A stretch of DNA of 64,000 bases from Shinella curvata. Its GTDB lineage: Bacteria; Pseudomonadota; Alphaproteobacteria; Rhizobiales; Rhizobiaceae. Location of the stretch: NCBI RefSeq assembly GCF_022899935.1, contig NZ_JALJCJ010000004.1, positions 1 through 64,000 of the forward strand, written 5' to 3'. Under the pieces are notes generated by a model. That model did no database searches and was not told the DNA's origin. It worked only from the letters and a program-made list of their open reading frames with translations. The translations under genes were made by a program, and so were the position numbers. Every line of letters starts with the position of its first letter. Position 1 is the first letter of the stretch. Positions 34,533 to 44,254 of this stretch are shown here, piece after piece.

Positions 34533-34997
34533 CTACGCGCGGACGCGTTCGCTCTTGGGGTCGTAGAACGGGACCAGGGAGGCGGTCGCCATGACGTGGC
34601 GGTCGTTCACTTCAATTTCGAAGGTCGAATTTCTCACGAACTCGGCCGTCAAGCCCTGGTCACGCTCGATCATCAGAAGTCCGACGGAAACGCCGAGTGT
34701 GTGGCCGAATGCGCCTACGCGGACGTACCCAGCAGAAACACCGTTTACGATCACGGGTTCTCCGCCCAAGAGAAGAGGCTCGGGATCGTTCAGTTTCACG
34801 GTGATCAGACGCCTTCGCAGAGCGCCGCCTTCCTTTTGCTTCATAAGGGCGGCGCGGCCCACGAAATCGCCTTTGTTGAAATCAGCGACAAATCCAAGAC
34901 CAGCTTCGAGAGGCGTATCCGTGTTGTCGATGTCGACTCCGAAGTCACGATACCCCTTTTCCAGCCTCAGGCTTTCGAGCGCCATCAGTCCGTAGTG
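34533..34997 (-). pseudogene. C-terminal fragment of a GcvT-domain dehydrogenase
   Basis: About 155 codons encode the tail of a dimethylglycine-dehydrogenase-like protein: ALESLRLEKGYRDFG, then TPLEAGLGFVADFNKGDFVGR and the C-terminal ASLVPFYDPKSERVRA. These align with the same segments of the intact gene ending at 34362 without being a close copy. The FAD domain and most of the GcvT domain are missing upstream of 34997. It is the remnant of a second, divergent paralogue. Confidence 0.75.
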
Positions 34998-35040
34998 GAG
35001 ACATGGTATACAAGTCACGCTTGTCACCACGGAGGACAGT

Positions 35041-35427
35041 ATCTCAGCCTGGGCCGCCAACACTGGCGACCGCTGGCGAGTAAGGCACCACCTTTCCCAG
35101 CTCGGGGTCTCTATGGTCCCCAGTCATGTTGTTTCGTCATTCGACGGTGGCGAGGCGATTTTGACCTGCGCCTATTCCGGAAAGGAAACCCGGGTGACCG
35201 CCACCGGTTTGGTTTTGGTTGGACACCGCGCGCCGCGTGATGAAATTTACCGCAGCCTCGTGTCACTACAGGACGAGGGAGTTCGAGAAATTCCTTACAC
35301 ATTCGCCCGCGCGGGCGACTGTGACGCACCGGCCATAATAACCGCAGCTGTTTACTCGGGACACCGCCGTGCCAGGGAAATCGATCATCGGATCGATTCT
35401 GACACGCCTATACGACGTTGCTCGCGT
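35041..35427 (+). pseudogene. C-terminal fragment of a trimethylamine-dehydrogenase-like flavoenzyme
   Basis: The plus frame from about 35041 encodes WAANTGDRWRVRHHLSQLGV, VLVGHRAPRDEIYRSL and GDCDAPAIITAAVYSGHRRAREID. This is the NAD/ADP-binding C-terminus of the Old Yellow Enzyme/trimethylamine dehydrogenase/dienoyl-CoA reductase group. The catalytic barrel (about 500 residues) is gone. Relatives take part in dimethylglycine or stachydrine demethylation, in keeping with the neighbouring GcvT remnant on the other strand. Confidence 0.7.
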
Positions 35428-35430
35428 TGA

Positions 35431-35991
35431 CTTGAGGGGGAGTGGTCGGTCCCGTCATCTCCCCGTGCGACCTTCCGGTGTCACGATTCAAAACAGACCT
35501 CAGCGGTCTTTCGAGAACGTATGGAATAGCCGACTACTGCCCAGCTGCATGGATGATATCCGCGACCGCCATAGGTGGCTGCTACGCGCCAGCCCTGATC
35601 GCATGAGCGCACTGACAGACATCATTTCGCGCGCGATCTTTGCGTAGCCACTGAGCGACGCACCACACAACAACACAACGAATATGGTGGCTGGTACAGC
35701 TAACAGGCTTTGCCAACTTCTCTGTACTTCATCAACGGAGTAGCGCGCCTCCTATAACTGAACGGGCTGCATTACCCATGATCTGAAGTCATGACCTTCC
35801 GACAATTTTGAGTGTCGCGGACTGCCACTACCCGCCCTAAGACTCATGATCGAGCCGTGTCCGTCGAGTCCGTATTCGACTGATACCGAGAATAGGGAGG
35901 GAAGCGTGATCACTGCGGAAGAGTGCCAATCAGAACGCCGAAAGGTCGCTGTCCTCGTGACAGTCCCGTTGCTCACATGCGGACTTCAGGC
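35431..35991. other. Non-coding stretch
   Basis: About 560 bases with no supported gene. It separates the decayed fragments from the FAD oxidase gene and should contain the promoter of the large plus-strand catabolic unit; nothing more specific was seen. Confidence 0.4.
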
Positions 35992-37296
35992 ATGGGTGTG
36001 ACCTCGCAGGCGGTTTTGCCCGCAAGCCTCTGGGCAGCTACGGCAGCGAAAGCCCCGACGTATGCCCCGTCAGGTTCAGTGTCGCGGGCGGATGTCGCAG
36101 TAGTCGGCGCGGGCTACACTGGCTTGAGCACGGCGCTTCATCTCGCGAAGCGTGGTCTCAATGTCCTGGTTATCGAGGCATCAGAACCTGGTTGGGGCGC
36201 TTCCGGGCGTAACGGAGGCCAAATTATATCGGGTCTGAAATTCGAACCCGATGAGCTTGAACGGGAATTTGGCGACCGACTTGGCCCAGTAATGGTGTCC
36301 GAGATGGGCAGTTCGGGTAGCCTGGTTAGAAGTCTTATCGAACAGTATCAGATAGACTGCCATGCCCGCTTTGACGGTTGGATACATGCCGCACACGGCG
36401 ACAAGCCAATGCGGGAGATCGTCGGCCCACGAGCCTCCCAATGGAAAAGCCGTGGAGTATCGACCCGAGTACTAGATAGTGCCGAGGTTGCCAGAATGGT
36501 TGGTACGCCAGCCGGGCTCTATGCTGGCGGTTGGTTAGACCCACGAGGCGGAGTCCTACAACCTTTGAGCTATGCCCGAGGTCTTGCTCGGGCAGCGATC
36601 GAAGAGGGGGCTACCATATACGCCTACACCCCCGTGCGGTCTATTTCCAGATCGGCAGGGAAGTGGAGACTGAACCTCGGAAGCTCCGAAGTCATAGCGG
36701 ACAGGGTGGTGCTCGCCACCAACGCTTACACCGACGACCTTTGGCCTGGCCTGAAGCAGACTGTTGTACCTGTGACGAGCTTCCAGGTCGCCACTTATCC
36801 GCTGCCGGAGGATGTCCGAAATTCGGTGATACCAGGAGGCCAAGGCGTAACCGATACGCGAAGACTCCTTCACTATTTCCGCCTAGATCACGAGGGACGC
36901 CTGGTAATGGGCGGCCGCAGTCCGGTTGATGACAACCCGACGATGGATGACGCGGCGGCTTTGACTACCACGATCGCGCGGACGTTCCCTCAGGCAGCCA
37001 GTGCGCCAATCCAGTTTCTGTGGAGTGGAAAGGTCGCGCTGACGAAGGATTCGTTGCCACATATTCACGTCCTTGACGACGGTCTGTTTGCGGCTCTGGG
37101 TTGCAATGGGCGCGGGGTCGCGAACTGCACAATGATCGGCAAGGTCATGTCGGAATTCGTCGCCGGAGCAAGAGCCGACGACCTGCCGCTTCCCGTGACG
37201 GCTCCCGATCCCTTCAAAATGCATGCCTTCAGGAAGATCGGCGTGATCGTCGCGAGCCAATACTACAGGCTGCTCGACAAGTTGGAGTCCAAGTAA
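35992..37296 (+). CDS. FAD-dependent amine/D-amino-acid oxidoreductase (PuuB/DadA type)
   Basis: A roughly 434-residue DAO-family flavoprotein. LPASLWAATA at the start and VAVVGAGYTGLSTALHLAKRG with GASGRNGGQI are the hallmarks of gamma-glutamylputrescine oxidase-like enzymes. The C-terminal ALGCNGRGVANCTMIGK completes the FAD site. It oxidises an amine or imino acid with release of ammonia or aldehyde; the substrate is unknown. The start is uncertain (35977 or 35992; no clear ribosome site). It leads a unit with a peptide-type importer 88 bp downstream. Confidence 0.85.
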   Translation: MGVTSQAVLPASLWAATAAKAPTYAPSGSVSRADVAVVGAGYTGLSTALHLAKRGLNVLVIEASEPGWGASGRNGGQIISGLKFEPDELEREFGDRLGPVMVSEMGSSGSLVRSLIEQYQIDCHARFDGWIHAAHGDKPMREIVGPRASQWKSRGVSTRVLDSAEVARMVGTPAGLYAGGWLDPRGGVLQPLSYARGLARAAIEEGATIYAYTPVRSISRSAGKWRLNLGSSEVIADRVVLATNAYTDDLWPGLKQTVVPVTSFQVATYPLPEDVRNSVIPGGQGVTDTRRLLHYFRLDHEGRLVMGGRSPVDDNPTMDDAAALTTTIARTFPQAASAPIQFLWSGKVALTKDSLPHIHVLDDGLFAALGCNGRGVANCTMIGKVMSEFVAGARADDLPLPVTAPDPFKMHAFRKIGVIVASQYYRLLDKLESK

Positions 37297-37384
37297 GGGC
37301 GGCCACGTAGGCCGCCAGACAATTAGACAGCATGCCAAACCACTCCGTTCAAACACGCCAACGGCGAACAAAAAGGGGAACGTA

Positions 37385-38989
37385 ATGTCTGACATGAACG
37401 AAAAGAAATACTGGGCGATGGAACTTTCCAAGGGACGTATATCCCGTCGCGAATTCCTTGGCAGGACGCTGGCTCTGGGAGCGGCCACTGCAATGAGCGG
37501 CATGATACCCTCGCTTGCTTTCGCAGAGGAACCGAAAAAGGGAGGGTTTTTCCGCATCGGAATGTCGGACCCTTCACAGCAGGATACCTCCGATCCCGCA
37601 ACATGGCCGGCGTCGTTTGCGCAGTCAGTCTTCAGTGGATCGATGTGCAACAACCTGACCGAGATTTCGCCAGATGGCTCGATCGTCGGCGATCTGGCGG
37701 AGTCCTTTGAACCCGCGGACAACGCCAAAAAGTGGATATTCAAAATCCGCCAGGGGGTAACTTTCCATAACGGTAAATCGCTAACCGTTGAGGACATTAT
37801 CCAGTCCTACCAGTATCACATGACCGCTGACTCCACGTCGGGGGCGCGGACCCTCCTCCAGCAGGTCGACACGATCACGGCCGATGGTCCGAACACCATT
37901 GTGTTCAATCTGAAAGCGGGTTCTGCGGATTTCCCGTTCCTCACGGCGGACTACCACCTGGCTATTATGGAGTCCAAGGATGGGGGCGGGATCAATTGGG
38001 AGCAAATGGTCGGCACGGGGGCCTTCGTGATGGAGAACTTCGAGCCAGGCGTGTCCGCAAAGATGAAGCGGAATCCCAACTATCACAAGAACAACAAGCC
38101 GTATTTCGACGAGGTGGAGTTCATTGGCATCGCCGACTGGACAGCGAGATTGAATGCTCTAGTGACGGACGAAGTCGACGCGATCATTGACGTCGATCTG
38201 CGCAACACGTCGCTCATCGAGCGGAATTCCGGTCTGAAGCTGTCACGTGTTCCGGCGCTCCGCCACTGGACATTCGACATGGACACCAGTGTTGAACCAT
38301 TCAACGACCCGAATGTCCGGCTGGCTCTGAAGTATGCCATGGATCGCGACGAGATCGTAAAGAAGGTGTTTCTCGGCGAGGCGGCAAGGGGCAATGATAC
38401 CCCTGTCGCCAACATCGTTCCGTTCTTCAAAGACCCCACGCCTCAGCATGGCTATGACATCGAGAAGGCGAAAGAGTACCTCAAGAAAGCAGGGCTGGAG
38501 ACAGTCACCGCGAACTTGTCCTGTGCCGATACTGCGTTTCCGGGAGCGATGGAGGCGGCGGCGCTCTACAAGGAGCAGGCAGCAAAAGCAGGTATCGTCA
38601 TCAACATCGTACGCGAGGCCGAGGACGGATATTGGGACAACGTCTGGCTGAAGAAGCCTTTCAACGCCAGCGACTGGTACGGCCGCCCGACGTGCGACTG
38701 GGTATTCAGCGTGGGTTACGCGGCGGATGCGGCCTGGAACAACACACACTGGAAGAATGAACGCTTCAACGAACTGTTGGTGGAAGCCCGTGCTGAGACC
38801 GATCAGGCGAAACGCGCCGAGCAGTACGCCGAGATGCAGCAGATCGTTCACGACGACGGAGGTGTCATCACGGTCGCGTTCGCCAACTGGACATACGCCA
38901 TGTCGTCAAAAGTATCGACCGCGGAGATCGGTGGCGCGCTTCCTTGCGACAACCTGAGAATGGCCGAACGTTGGTGGTTCACATCCTGA
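37385..38989 (+). CDS. Peptide/opine-type ABC transporter binding protein (SBP family 5), Tat-exported
   Basis: A 534-residue periplasmic receptor of the DppA/OppA group: FEPADNAKKWIFKIRQGVTFHNGKSLTVEDI is the diagnostic region (about 103-133). The leader has a twin-arginine motif S-R-R-E-F-L-G-R followed by a hydrophobic stretch ending LAFA, so export is by Tat, as often in this group. It is the first gene of a dpp-like transporter (permeases 39058 and 40034, ATPase 40890). Ligand unknown: peptides, opines or other amines. Confidence 0.9.
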   Translation: MSDMNEKKYWAMELSKGRISRREFLGRTLALGAATAMSGMIPSLAFAEEPKKGGFFRIGMSDPSQQDTSDPATWPASFAQSVFSGSMCNNLTEISPDGSIVGDLAESFEPADNAKKWIFKIRQGVTFHNGKSLTVEDIIQSYQYHMTADSTSGARTLLQQVDTITADGPNTIVFNLKAGSADFPFLTADYHLAIMESKDGGGINWEQMVGTGAFVMENFEPGVSAKMKRNPNYHKNNKPYFDEVEFIGIADWTARLNALVTDEVDAIIDVDLRNTSLIERNSGLKLSRVPALRHWTFDMDTSVEPFNDPNVRLALKYAMDRDEIVKKVFLGEAARGNDTPVANIVPFFKDPTPQHGYDIEKAKEYLKKAGLETVTANLSCADTAFPGAMEAAALYKEQAAKAGIVINIVREAEDGYWDNVWLKKPFNASDWYGRPTCDWVFSVGYAADAAWNNTHWKNERFNELLVEARAETDQAKRAEQYAEMQQIVHDDGGVITVAFANWTYAMSSKVSTAEIGGALPCDNLRMAERWWFTS

Positions 38990-39057
38990 CCATCCTTGGG
39001 GAGGGGGGAGCCACCATGGCTCCGCCCCTTCATGTCACCCGTTGACAAGGACCTGAT

Positions 39058-40029
39058 ATGCAGATCATCACCAGTACAGACGTCGTAACCAAACTTCTCG
39101 CTCAAAGACTGGCGCTTGGCCTCCTGAGCATGTTCGTCGTTTCCGTCGTCATCTTCGTGGCGGTAAACAGCTTGCCGGGTAGCTTCGCGGCCGCCGTCCT
39201 CGGTCAATCGGCGACGCCCGAAGCGGTGGCGGCGTTCAATCAGAAGCTCGGCTTGGACCAACCCTTGGTCAGTCGTTACCTTACGTGGTTGTCTGCGACA
39301 GTGACGGGCGATTTCGGTACTTCTTTCACGAACAGACCCGTCTCAACGATGGTCATGCCGCGGCTTTGGAACTCGCTCAAACTGGCAATATCGGCAGCCT
39401 TGATCGCTGTCCCGCTCGCCATCACCCTCGGAGCTATCTGTGTAAGGTTCGTCAACCGTCTGCCTGACAGAATACTCAGTGCGACGACGCTGTCGACGAT
39501 TTCGCTTCCGGAATTTTTCATCGCGTACCTTCTGATACTCGTCCTGGCGGCCAAGCTTCAGCTCCTACCGTCACTGTCAACGATCCGGGGAAGCATGGGG
39601 TTTGCGGATCAGGCGATACGTATGATCCTGCCGGTTCTCACTCTGGTATTCGTAACTCTGGCCCACATGATGCGTGCCACGCGCGCCGCACTTCTGAACG
39701 TAATGGCCCAGCCCTACATCGAAATGGCCAGGCTGAAAGGAGAACCGGAAACAAGGATAATACTCCGGCACGCATTGCCGAATGCAATCGGCTCTATCGC
39801 AAGCGTCGTTGCACTCAATTTAGCTTATCTTATTGCCGGCGTTGTCGTTGTCGAAGCTGTCTTTGTGTATCCCGGGATCGGGGACACCATGGTAAGCGCC
39901 GTCAGCAACCGAGACATCCCTGTTGTGCAGGCATGTGCTTTGATATTTTCGGCCGCCTACATCCTGTTGAACCTGGTTGCGGACATCATCGCCATTGCGT
40001 CCAATCCGCGTCTCATGCACGCGAGGTAA
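39058..40029 (+). CDS. Peptide-type ABC transporter permease (DppB-like)
   Basis: A 323-residue inner-membrane permease. The N-terminal span with SVVIFVAVNSLPGSFAAAVLG, followed by LGLDQPLVSRY, is typical of DppB. The EAA loop around IEMARLKGEPETRIILRHALPNA contacts the ATPase. It follows the receptor gene and precedes its partner by 4 bp. Confidence 0.9.
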   Translation: MQIITSTDVVTKLLAQRLALGLLSMFVVSVVIFVAVNSLPGSFAAAVLGQSATPEAVAAFNQKLGLDQPLVSRYLTWLSATVTGDFGTSFTNRPVSTMVMPRLWNSLKLAISAALIAVPLAITLGAICVRFVNRLPDRILSATTLSTISLPEFFIAYLLILVLAAKLQLLPSLSTIRGSMGFADQAIRMILPVLTLVFVTLAHMMRATRAALLNVMAQPYIEMARLKGEPETRIILRHALPNAIGSIASVVALNLAYLIAGVVVVEAVFVYPGIGDTMVSAVSNRDIPVVQACALIFSAAYILLNLVADIIAIASNPRLMHAR

Positions 40030-40033
40030 GCGT

Positions 40034-40897
40034 ATGTCTTCTGTATCGACAACCGCGCCCAATGGTGCACGCCCTGTGCGCCGCACGTGGCGTTTACCGA
40101 TCACCCCTCTGATAGGCTTCGGTATCGTCATCACCTACGTCTCCTGCGCACTGTTCGCGCCTTGGCTAGCTCCTTATGGCGAGTACCAGGTCGTGAGTGA
40201 CGTCCCGTTCGGACCATGGAACAGCCAAAACCTGCTGGGAACTGATCAACTCGGTCGGGATTTTCTAAGTCGCCTGATTTACGGCGCTCGAAACTCAATG
40301 GGTATAGCTTTTGCCACAACAGTCGTCGCGTTCCTGATAGGCGGCTTCATCGGCATCGCCGCAGCTGCCATTCGCGGCTGGTTCGACCAGGTGATCTGTA
40401 GGTTCGTCGACTCCGTCATGTCGATCCCCGATCTTGTCTTCACTCTGATGCTACTCGCCATATTCGGTTCTTCCGTCTGGAATCTGGTCCTCATTATAGC
40501 CGCGCTCGATTCAACCAGAGTTTTCCGTATTTCACGCGCTGCCGCTCTAAACGTCGCGACGCTGGAATTCGTGGAGGCGGCGGAAGCCCGGGGAGAGGGT
40601 GTGTTCTGGAAAGTAAGGCACGAAATCCTGCCGAACATCATGCCGATCCTGATCTCCGAGTTCGGCATGCGCTTTTGTTTTGTTTTCCTGACGATTGCAG
40701 CTCTTTCCTTTCTAGGCGTTGGGCTTCAACCGCCAACTGCCGAGTGGGGGAGCATGGTGCGCGATAATGCTGCCCTTATCAACTCGGGTGATATTACGCC
40801 GCTTATACCCGCTGGCGCGATCGCACTGCTGACGATTGGGGTCAACTTCGTCGCCGATTGGCTTTTGGGCAAGTCGAGTGGAGCGCAGGATGTCTGA
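40034..40897 (+). CDS. Peptide-type ABC transporter permease (DppC-like)
   Basis: A 287-residue permease: LLGTDQLGRDFLSRLIYGARNS is the DppC hallmark, with an EAA loop at VEAAEARGEGVFWKVRHEILPN. ATG 40034 lies 4 bp after the DppB-like stop, and the gene overlaps the ATPase start by 8 bp. Confidence 0.9.
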   Translation: MSSVSTTAPNGARPVRRTWRLPITPLIGFGIVITYVSCALFAPWLAPYGEYQVVSDVPFGPWNSQNLLGTDQLGRDFLSRLIYGARNSMGIAFATTVVAFLIGGFIGIAAAAIRGWFDQVICRFVDSVMSIPDLVFTLMLLAIFGSSVWNLVLIIAALDSTRVFRISRAAALNVATLEFVEAAEARGEGVFWKVRHEILPNIMPILISEFGMRFCFVFLTIAALSFLGVGLQPPTAEWGSMVRDNAALINSGDITPLIPAGAIALLTIGVNFVADWLLGKSSGAQDV

Positions 40898-42539
40898 CCG
40901 CAAAATCGTTTTGGAAATCAGGGGTCTTATCGTCGAGGCGATGCTCGCGAAAGCAAGTGTCACCGAGATCGTCAAGGGCGTCAGCCTCGAGCTTCGGGAA
41001 GGCCAAGTGCTCGGCTTGGTCGGCGAGTCAGGGGCGGGGAAATCCACTATTGGCTTGGCTTCAATGGGATATTTCAAGCCTGGATGCTCGCCAGTGGCGG
41101 GCGAGATTTCATTTTGCGGTTCGTCGCTTCTGGAAATCAGTGAGGCCGAACGCAGATCGATACGCGGCGTTCGGGCCGCATACGTTGCCCAGAGTGCGGC
41201 AGCGTCCTTCAATCCATCGAAACGTCTCATGGATCAAGTGGTAGAGGCAGCCGTCTCGCGCGGGGAACTGCAGAGAGTGGACGCGGAATTGCGAGCTGTA
41301 GAACTCTTCCGTTCGCTTCAGTTGCCCGATCCCGAGAGTTTCGGACGCAAGTACCCTCACCAGGTGTCCGGCGGACAACTTCAACGCGCCATGACAGCGA
41401 TGGCGCTGATGTGTGACCCGGAGCTCATTGTATTTGATGAGCCTACGACTGCCCTGGATGTGACGACGCAGGTAGAGGTCTTGCTGGCGATAAAGGCCGC
41501 GATCGAAGAACGCGGCGTAGCAGCTTTGTATATATCACATGACTTGGCAGTCGTTGCGCAGATCGCCGATGAGGTGGCGGTTCTGCGGTATGGAGAAATT
41601 GTCGAGCGGGGCCCCGTAACCCAGATGCTGGAGAGCCCGGTCCATCCTTACACGAAGTCGCTTTGGGCGGTCCGCGAGATGCACGGCGGGTCGCACCCTT
41701 CTCGCGGTCGGCTCTTGGATGTGTCGGGCATCGAAGCTTCATACGGAGCTTTCAAGGTTCTTCAGGATATTGAGTTCACGATAGAACGCGGTCAGACAGT
41801 CGCCCTGGTAGGTGAATCCGGTTCGGGAAAAAGTACGCTAGGTCGCGTGATATCCGGCCTCCTCTCTCCGGAGAGCGGCACGGTACATTTGGGCGAAGAG
41901 GCGCTTCCGCGCAAGGCAAATGATCGTTCGCGGGACATGCTAAGGCGGGTACAGTTGATTTATCAGTCGGCCGATACCGCTCTAAACCCGCGACAAAAAG
42001 TGTCGAAGATCGTGGGACGACCGCTGAGCTTTTTCCATGGCATGCGCGGTGCCAAGAAGAGGTCACGTATGGTCGACTTGATGAATATGGTCGAACTTGA
42101 TCCCTCCTACCTCGATAGATTTCCCACACAGCTTTCGGGAGGCCAGAAGCAGCGGGTTGCAATCGCCCGCGCTCTCGCCGCTGAACCGGAACTCATCATC
42201 TGTGATGAAATCACGTCCGCACTTGATCAGGTTGTTCAAGCAGGAATCTTGAAGATGCTCGATGAACTTCAGGAAAGGTTGGGTGTCTCTTACCTGTTTA
42301 TCACTCACGACCTGGAGGTTGTTAAGGCGATCTCGGATCGAGTAGTCGTGATGAGCGGCGGAAGAATCGTTGAGCAAGGTCCGAAATCGGAAGTAATCCA
42401 TGCTCCCTCCGAAGAGTATACCCGCCGCCTCTTGAATGCCGTTCCGCAAATGTCCCCAGGGTGGCTCGACGGACTTGTGTCACGACAGGTCCCGAATGCA
42501 AGCGTTACCTCCCGTGAACCCGTGAGACTTTCGCGATGA
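40890..42539 (+). CDS. Peptide-type ABC transporter ATPase with two fused nucleotide-binding domains
   Basis: A 549-residue fusion equal to DppD plus DppF. The first domain has GESGAGKST, VSGGQLQRA and LIVFDEPTTALD; the second has GESGSGKST, LSGGQKQRV and LIICDEITSALD, where an Ile replaces the usual Pro of Walker B. Such fusions are common in rhizobial opine/peptide systems. ATG 40890 overlaps the permease gene, and its TGA stop overlaps the GMC gene start (ATGA). Confidence 0.92.
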   Translation: MSDRKIVLEIRGLIVEAMLAKASVTEIVKGVSLELREGQVLGLVGESGAGKSTIGLASMGYFKPGCSPVAGEISFCGSSLLEISEAERRSIRGVRAAYVAQSAAASFNPSKRLMDQVVEAAVSRGELQRVDAELRAVELFRSLQLPDPESFGRKYPHQVSGGQLQRAMTAMALMCDPELIVFDEPTTALDVTTQVEVLLAIKAAIEERGVAALYISHDLAVVAQIADEVAVLRYGEIVERGPVTQMLESPVHPYTKSLWAVREMHGGSHPSRGRLLDVSGIEASYGAFKVLQDIEFTIERGQTVALVGESGSGKSTLGRVISGLLSPESGTVHLGEEALPRKANDRSRDMLRRVQLIYQSADTALNPRQKVSKIVGRPLSFFHGMRGAKKRSRMVDLMNMVELDPSYLDRFPTQLSGGQKQRVAIARALAAEPELIICDEITSALDQVVQAGILKMLDELQERLGVSYLFITHDLEVVKAISDRVVVMSGGRIVEQGPKSEVIHAPSEEYTRRLLNAVPQMSPGWLDGLVSRQVPNASVTSREPVRLSR

Positions 42540-44254
42540 AGGGCAGTCGCATCTTCGACTACATCATAGTTGGTGGGGGGTCGGCGGGGTGCGTTCTGGC
42601 GAACCGGTTGTCCGAGGACCCCGAATGCTATGTCCTTCTGCTAGAGGCCGGATTGCCCGACGGCACACTGATGATGACCATCCCAGCTGGTGTGTACAAG
42701 GTTTGGCACGATCCGAAATTCAACTGGAACTACGAGAGCGTCCCCCAAAGTGAGCTGAAGGGCCGCAAGATACCTGTACCGCGGGGCAAAACCTTGGGCG
42801 GATCATCCTCGATAAATTCGATGGTGTATCTACGGGGTCATCCAGCTGACTACGACGCGTGGGCGGCGCGCGGCCTCGAGACCTGGAGCTTCGCACATTG
42901 CCTCCCGTACTTTCGTAGATCGGAGAAAAGCGACCGCGGGGCCTCACTTTACCGCGGCGGAAGTGGTCCGCTTCACGTCCAGCGCGGAAATCTTCCTTCG
43001 CCCATTTTCGATGCATTCATCGATGCTGCGGCCGGAGCGGGCCATCGTACACCTGATGACCTGAACGGTCCGGACGGCGTGGGTATAGCCAGAATGGACG
43101 CGACCAAGAAAGGGGGGCGAAGGTGTAGCGCCGCCGTCGCGTATCTCCATCCCGCCATGTCCAGAAACAACCTCTCCGTTTACACCGGTGCCGTAGTTAC
43201 CCGTATCCTGTTCGAGGGTGATCGGGCGATCGGGGTAGAGCTCCAACAAGGAAAGCAGACTATCGCGGTGCGCTGTGACCGCGAGGTCTTGATATGTGGA
43301 GGTGCAATCAACAGCCCGCAGTTGCTTATGTTATCAGGCATTGGTCCTGCCGATCATCTTCGATCCCTCGGGATTGAGGTCATCGCGGACCGACCCCTCG
43401 TCGGCGGAAATCTCCAGGACCATCTGGATTTCTGCTTTTCGTTCTCTCTGAAATCCCCGGTATCGCATTCCTGGATGGGGAGTGCGATTGGAAAAGCACG
43501 GGTCGGGACGGAATGGCTGCTTCACGAAACCGGACCTGGCGCATCAAACATCTGGGAGGTCGGAGGTTTCGCGCGCTCTTTCCAGGAAAGCCATCTTCCG
43601 TCCGTTCAATATCATCTCGGTCCGATGAAGATGGCGTCGAAAGATAACAGGATCAGGTTATCGAATGGCTTTACGCTCACAATGGCACAGTTACGACAGC
43701 GGAGCACGGGTCGACTTCGCTTACGGTCTGCATCGCCTTTCGATGCGCCCGCTATCGATTTTCGCTTTCTCTCCGATCCGCAGGACATCGTCGAAATCCG
43801 GGAAGCCGTGAAGGTTACGCGCGATATCGTTGAGCGCCCCGAACTTAGGTCGCTCGGTTCTCTGGAAACTTTTCCGGGTGAGCGCCTGCGTTCGAATGCC
43901 GAAATCGAGAATGCCATCCGAGAAACGATCCTCACGGAATTCCACCCGTCCTGCACCTGCCGCATGGGGGTTGACGACGATTCGATCGTTGATGAGGAGC
44001 TTAGGGTGCGAGGTGTACGCAACCTCCGCGTTGTCGATGCCTCGGTAATGCCGGATGTTGTCGGTGCAAATCTGAATGCCACCGTAATCATGATCGCCGA
44101 GAAAGCCGCGGATATGATCCGTCTCCGCGCTCCTCTGGCCCCCGCTCCGGTGGATCGGCAACCTCAGCAGGCTATCGATGAAATTATGGAACGCCGCGAT
44201 CACACGCAGTCGGTTCGCGAAGCGTCGGACCCCAAGACATGGAGCTATGCGTGA
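42536..44254 (+). CDS. GMC-family FAD oxidoreductase (choline/alcohol dehydrogenase type)
   Basis: A 572-residue flavoprotein. YIIVGGGSAGCVLANRLSED binds FAD, GKTLGGSSSINSMVYLRG is GMC signature 1, AINSPQLLMLSGIGP is signature 2, and the C-terminal FHPSCTCRMG holds the catalytic histidine. It oxidises an alcohol to an aldehyde; choline dehydrogenase and polyethylene-glycol dehydrogenase are relatives. ATGA overlap with the ATPase gene and a GTGA overlap downstream show one co-translated unit. The aldehyde could go to the ALDH at 49581. Confidence 0.88.
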   Translation: MKGSRIFDYIIVGGGSAGCVLANRLSEDPECYVLLLEAGLPDGTLMMTIPAGVYKVWHDPKFNWNYESVPQSELKGRKIPVPRGKTLGGSSSINSMVYLRGHPADYDAWAARGLETWSFAHCLPYFRRSEKSDRGASLYRGGSGPLHVQRGNLPSPIFDAFIDAAAGAGHRTPDDLNGPDGVGIARMDATKKGGRRCSAAVAYLHPAMSRNNLSVYTGAVVTRILFEGDRAIGVELQQGKQTIAVRCDREVLICGGAINSPQLLMLSGIGPADHLRSLGIEVIADRPLVGGNLQDHLDFCFSFSLKSPVSHSWMGSAIGKARVGTEWLLHETGPGASNIWEVGGFARSFQESHLPSVQYHLGPMKMASKDNRIRLSNGFTLTMAQLRQRSTGRLRLRSASPFDAPAIDFRFLSDPQDIVEIREAVKVTRDIVERPELRSLGSLETFPGERLRSNAEIENAIRETILTEFHPSCTCRMGVDDDSIVDEELRVRGVRNLRVVDASVMPDVVGANLNATVIMIAEKAADMIRLRAPLAPAPVDRQPQQAIDEIMERRDHTQSVREASDPKTWSYA

